Under the pieces are notes generated by a model that saw only the letters and a program-made list of their open reading frames with translations, did no database searches and had not been told where the DNA came from. Below are positions 59,827 to 64,000 of a stretch of 64,000 nt of DNA, piece by piece. Both the position numbers and the translations under genes were made by a program. Source of the stretch: Panax quinquefolius (taxonomy: Eukaryota > Streptophyta > Magnoliopsida > Apiales > Araliaceae); the NCBI GenBank assembly GCA_020205615.1, contig CM035170.1:6442311-6506310 (forward strand), given 5' to 3'. The number at the start of each line of letters is the position of its first letter. Position 1 is the first letter of the stretch.

Positions 59827-62757
59827 TGTAAGACCCCAACTTTTGAATAAAGATTAAATTTTCTCAAAATATATTTTTTGAATAATATGGTGTGGATTTG
59901 ATATAATGTTATAGTTGTGGGTAATATTTACAAATTTTGCAAAGTACGCAAGTTGTTATATAATATTCATTTTAACAGGGAATATTCGTTACAATGGCAC
60001 AATCATTGGTGGACCCCCACAACGGAATTATTGTTTGATTGAGAAAACGACAAAAATACTTTATTTATGAAATTAATTACGAAGTTTTACCGTTAATCTG
60101 TTGAACTACTCTTGTAGTAAAAAGTACGATGAATACGCATGGGTTGCATAGTAGTACACTCAGATTGATTATTGATGCTTACGCATGTAAGTCACTCGCT
60201 TATACTCAATTATTGCTACAAGAATTGTTCTTTGATCATATCTCTCATATTATTGATTTGATTATTGTCATAGTATCATCAGCATAATATGTTATTTTAT
60301 TAAATCAATAATTGAAATAAAAAAGTTATCATATTATTAAATTACAATATTTATAATGTCTAGAAGTTCTGTCAAGGAGAGGTTTGGTCACCTAATTGCT
60401 CGCCAATAGGGAGAAATCCTTATTGGAACGCCCCCTCTTTCCTGGGAACGACCTGGTTGATAAATATTGTGAGTTATAATATTAATGATAAATGTTATTA
60501 AAATCGAAGTTGTGTTCGGAGTTGAATTTGGAGACGCTGACGTGATATTTGAGTCTGGAACGATTAAATTAGTAAAAATAGTCTATAAACACAAAATTTT
60601 CCGGAATTCACTATTTGGTCAAAAAGTCAACAGTTGACTTTTTCGTGAAAAGTCAAACTTCAAAATTTTAAAATTTATATTTTTTGATAAAAATGGTTTC
60701 ATTGTGTTGGAATTATTTGTGTTAGTGAAAATCGACAATTATTTCGATAATAATTGATGTCTGGAGGTTATATTGACCAATCGGATATTTAACCGGATAA
60801 ATGAGCAATTGATTGCTATTATTTCACATGATTATAACTATTTGTTCACATGTGTATACTATTGTTTCACATTCTTGTTACTATTAGGGGAGTTGGTGCA
60901 AGATTGATAATACTTGCATGACTAAGTTAAAAATGGAGGTATAAATGAAGGTACTATACTGTAATTCGTATTTTCACATGTATAGAACTATTGATTCACA
61001 TAATTTACTATTGAATCACATTATTTACTATTAGGGGAGGTGGTGCAAGTTTGATAATACTTCCATGACTAAATTAAAAATAAAGGAAAAGTTGGATGTA
61101 TTGTACTGTAATTTTTCGAGCCCCAAAACGTGCAATTATCGAAACTATATTTTTTTATAAATAGAAGCTCATACTTCCTTCATTTCTCACTAATTCACAA
61201 AAGCTTTAGAGCGTTTATTATAGAAAAAAATTTTAGAAAGAAGAAGAGAAGTCTGCTACCTCACTATTTCAGTATCCAGTTTTTCTAAGGTAGGAAGTAT
61301 TATTTCTTTCTTATCCATGAAGAGAACTTCATTATTCCATTCTTTATTATTCTATTGAATAACTCAGATACGCTGCTACCCTATACTTGGTGAAATTCTT
61401 CCATTATTCCATTCTTTATCATTCTGTTGAACATCCCGTCTGCATGCGTTTATGCCGGACCGGTTCCATTAATTATCATTCCGTTGAACATCTTTCTACT
61501 GTGGGACCGGTTTCCCTTTTATTATTCTGTTGGAATATCCTCGTGCAGGCGTTTTACGCCGGACCGATTCCGCTTTTTATTATTCTCGTTGAATATCCTC
61601 GTTTGTGCGCTTTTACGCAGGATCGATTCCGTTATTTATTATTCTCATTGGAATAACTCGCTTAAGCGATCTATATCGCATGCCTAGTGATTTCTTTTGT
61701 TATTCAATTTCTTGTTATACTCAGTTGGTTAAAGTTTTGACTTCTATACTCCATGAAATTAGTGGAATATCTTTGATATTTGCGCTTCATCCAGTATCTT
61801 TTCATGGAAATATTCTTCTGAGCATTCATGAATTTTACTCTACAAAGTAGTATCATGTTGACAATTTGGACATTATTAGTTTCTGTATAAATTAATTCTT
61901 GCACTTGTTTTATTGAATTCTTATATCATTGTCATCATCCTCATGTTTATATTTTTTTGAAAGTCATCTGTGGCCTGTAGTGCATAAATGGACTTGGTGT
62001 GATTATGACTGTGGATTATTCTTGTAATCATGACCGTAATGTTACAAATGATGTGGTAAAAGTCCTCATTGGCCCGTAGTGCATTGATGGACAGTTGTTG
62101 GCATGATCATGACCATTAATGAATACACAAATATTCTTGGCCCGTAGTGCATGGATAATTGTGGTCGTGATACTAAAGAATATCCTCGGCCAGTAAAGTG
62201 TAAGTGATTCGATGATGTGGATTATTTATTAAGCTTTGTCCCAGCGATAAAAGTGATGAAAAACCTTCTAAATCATAAAAGATAATAGATTTTATTCTCT
62301 ACTTGACTCTTTTAATGGATTGCTTGTTCCGCTGCAGTTAAACTTGATGGTTGTTATATTGTATCAGTTTAACACTGTTGAAGGCTAACGAAAATATATT
62401 CTGCTTTATCTTAGTCATAATATTTCTTACTGGGCTAGTTGAGCTCACCCTTTTACTTTTATTATTCTCTTAAGGAAATGAGAACGTAGTAGGGACTAGT
62501 CGGGGAACGGAGTGACGGACCAGATGATAGCATTAGTAGTCCTCACTATTTAGTGAAATAGTGGAAAATAAATCTAATAATATTGAATTTGAGTTTGTAT
62601 ATTGTCTAGACAACAATATTTGTATTAAAACTCACAGCTTATGTTTTGTCGTACTTTACACACTTGTATAATTGTATAATTAAGTTGTATTTGTATTACG
62701 TACTATGTATTTTGGCGACTCGTAATAGGTGATGTATACCTATTTTGGGGCGCCACA
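59827..62757 (+). repeat. E3 3' LTR
   Basis: TGTAAGACCCC...GGGGCGCCACA, 2931 bp, the most complete LTR of the short type here. TATA box at 61156-61164, CTAAG|GTAGGAAG near 61284, TTATTCC array at 61330-61715, GTAGTGCAT-type repeats at 61975-62200. Confidence 0.93.
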
Positions 62758-63330
62758 TCATGCAAGAAATGCTCTCTGTACAAAATGCGTGGAAATCTCA
62801 TGACTCTTGGATGGTCACCGCCAAGCAGTTTAAGGAGCTGGGACCACCGGAGTTTATTGGAGAGCCAAAACCACTTAAGGCGGAAGCATGGATAAAGAAG
62901 ATCTCCAAGATATTTGATGTCTTGGGATGCTTTGAGGAGCAAAAGGTGCCATTTGCCACCTTTATGTTACGAGAAGAAAGCGATTCATCGTGGGGAATCA
63001 AGAAACGCGTACTCAACTGCCGCCGCACTAAAGATGTCTTGGGAGAAGTTCCAAGAACTATTCAACGACAAATACTTTCCCGAAAGTATTCGTCACATGA
63101 AGGAGGTGGAGTTTATCAAGTTGGAGCAAAACAATATGACCGTGTCGCAATACGAGGCTAAATTTGCAGAGTTATCCCGGTTTGCATCCCATTTAGTTGA
63201 TAATGAAGAGAGAATGACGCGAATGTTTTTAAGAGGTTTAAAGTCGAGATACGCCAACATCTTATTTCTCATAAACCGTGTTTGTATTCGAGATATTGTA
63301 AATAGGGCTCGCTTAGTGGAGTAGCGATAA
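62758..63330 (+). pseudogene. E4 gag, central part, continuing after E3
   Basis: After TCATGCAA the frame continues EMLSVQNAW in phase with the gag start at 53748-53918. The block GPPEFIGEPKPLKAEAWIKK and, after a frameshift near 62990, SWEKFQELFNDKYFPESIR and EFIKLEQNNMTVSQYEAKF form the retrotransposon gag capsid domain. The frame ends at a TAG near 63322. This is typical of chromoviral Gag, made into particles in the cytoplasm. Confidence 0.87.
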
Positions 63331-63786
63331 TGAGTCAACGCAACCAAGAGAAAGCGGTAAACAAAAAATGATAATACTAGTCGAGCAGCATCATCGCGGT
63401 GACAACAAGCGTGGAGGAATCAACAAAGCGAAATGATAACCACTTGGTGGTAATTAGGGCCAAAACAATAAGAATGGACATTTCAAGAAGAGGAGATTCA
63501 ACAATGATGGAAAGACATCAAAGAATGAAGACCATTGTTAAGGAAGGAGAACGACCACCTATCATATGCTTCAAATGCGGAGGGAGGGACACATCACCCA
63601 AACTCAAGATGTCAGTCAAAAACATGTTATAATTATGGAAGAGAAGGTCACTTAGCCCGATTTTGTCGCTCACCAAGAAGACAAGTTCACCAGGATGGAG
63701 GCACCAAAGGTCATTCCCGGAAAAGTCAAAGCCAGAGTGCAAGGAGAGCGTTTGTTGTGACCTCCCGTAGCAAGGAACTCGAATGA
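63331..63786 (+). pseudogene. E4 gag zinc-knuckle region
   Basis: Asn/Arg-rich linker, then a first knuckle seen in one frame (CFKCG, losing its His and last Cys by a shift) and a second in another frame, CYNYGREGHLARFC, where the second Cys is Tyr. Sister element E1 keeps the Cys. Nucleic-acid binding would be impaired. Confidence 0.75.
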
Positions 63787-64000
63787 GGTCATCACGTAAG
63801 CTTATCATAAACTCTAGCGAAGTCTATACTTTATTTGATACCGGTTCTACACATTCTTTTATTTCTCCTACTTGCGCTCAACGATTAAATTTTACTCCGG
63901 AGAAATTAGACTTTGACTTATCTATGGAAACTCCGTTAGGAGAAACTTTCATTACATCCATTGTTTATAAGTCTTGTTTGGTTCAAACCGGTACCCTCAC
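63784..64000 (+). pseudogene. E4 protease, 5' part, running off the window
   Basis: Open frame with RKLIINSSEVYTLFDTGSTH (DTGS codons at 63837-63848) and SFISPTCAQRLNFTPEKLDF, very close to the E3 protease (56400-56620) and still open at 64000. Whether the whole pol is intact cannot be seen; upstream gag is broken, so it is classed with the decayed element. Confidence 0.8.

Larger units (their letters stand above)
53926..62757 (+). mobile_element. E3: Ty3/gypsy chromovirus-like element inside E4 gag
   Basis: 5' LTR 53926-56394 (3' end missing), interior 56395-59826, PPT 59815-59826, 3' LTR 59827-62757. The two LTRs are highly similar (for example the block at 54610-55260 versus 60490-61140). 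The PBS, gag and LTR 3' end (about 500 bp of LTR) are lost in one deletion ending at protease. RT and integrase motifs plus the C-terminal FHISMLRKYV block fit the Tekay/Del chromovirus lineage with long LTRs. TCATGCAA occurs on both sides (53911-53918 and 62758-62765), with seven extra bases on the left. Confidence 0.9.
50961..64000 (+). mobile_element. E4: Ty3/gypsy LTR retrotransposon, 5' part, interrupted by E3
   Basis: 5' LTR (50961-53563), PBS (53565-53577), leader and gag start (53748-53918), then E3, then gag and protease from 62758 to the window end. Its 3' LTR and right-hand target duplication are outside the window; the left candidate duplication is GGCAT at 50956-50960. The RT and integrase of E4 itself would lie further right. 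Confidence 0.85.

Overview
The window looks like nuclear DNA of a eudicot plant. It is AT-rich, its one intact gene (a cyclin A3) has seven spliced exons with plant-type splice sites and A3-class motifs, and most of the rest is nested plant transposons. A broken disease-resistance gene resembles the R1/late-blight NB-ARC class that is abundant in asterids, so an asterid host is plausible but not proven.

Layout. (1) 1-10508: an old, decayed Ty3/gypsy pol relic on the minus strand (381-1781 and 10353-10508), split by a younger minus-strand LTR retrotransposon E1 (1782-10352, target duplication CAAAC) that itself holds a truncated LTR with a 57-bp minisatellite. (2) 10509-16668: the gene island, with a long-TIR mini-element, the cyclin A3 gene (12702-14821) and a MITE-like element downstream. 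(3) 16669-25187: minus-strand element E2 (target duplication CTTAT). It has very long LTRs, no visible pol, and an internal ORF predicted to form a coiled coil. (4) 25694-34655: a truncated CACTA DNA transposon with decayed tnp2 and tnpA-like genes, carrying two solo LTRs (28012-29566, duplication TTAGG; 31226-34050, duplication AACAA). The second solo LTR contains a Stowaway-like MITE. (5) 35455-44128: a solo LTR (duplication AAAAT) holding another solo LTR in opposite orientation (35581-39948, duplication TTGTG). (6) 44902-48402: an NBS-LRR pseudogene split by a solo LTR (45342-48189, duplication ATATT). (7) 48403-64000: further LTR fragments, then element E4 (5' LTR 50961-53563, PBS, gag), whose gag is interrupted by element E3 (53926-62757). 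E3 carries decayed protease, RT, RNase H, integrase and C-terminal regions. E4 gag resumes at 62758 and runs into protease at the window end.

How it fits together. Almost all LTRs belong to one long-LTR chromovirus-like (Tekay/Del-type) family with two LTR types: about 2.4-2.9 kb, and about 3.5-4.3 kb. They share TG/CA ends, a TATA box, a splice-donor-like AG|GTAAGG shortly downstream, internal tandem arrays, and a module of palindromic CTTACGTAAG plus CAATWATTG sites. Perfect 5-bp duplications at seven sites, and restored reading frames at three of the interrupted genes, let the insertion order be read directly. Apart from the cyclin, every coding region seen here is broken. Boundaries of old fragments are approximate, and family names rest on remembered motifs, not searches.
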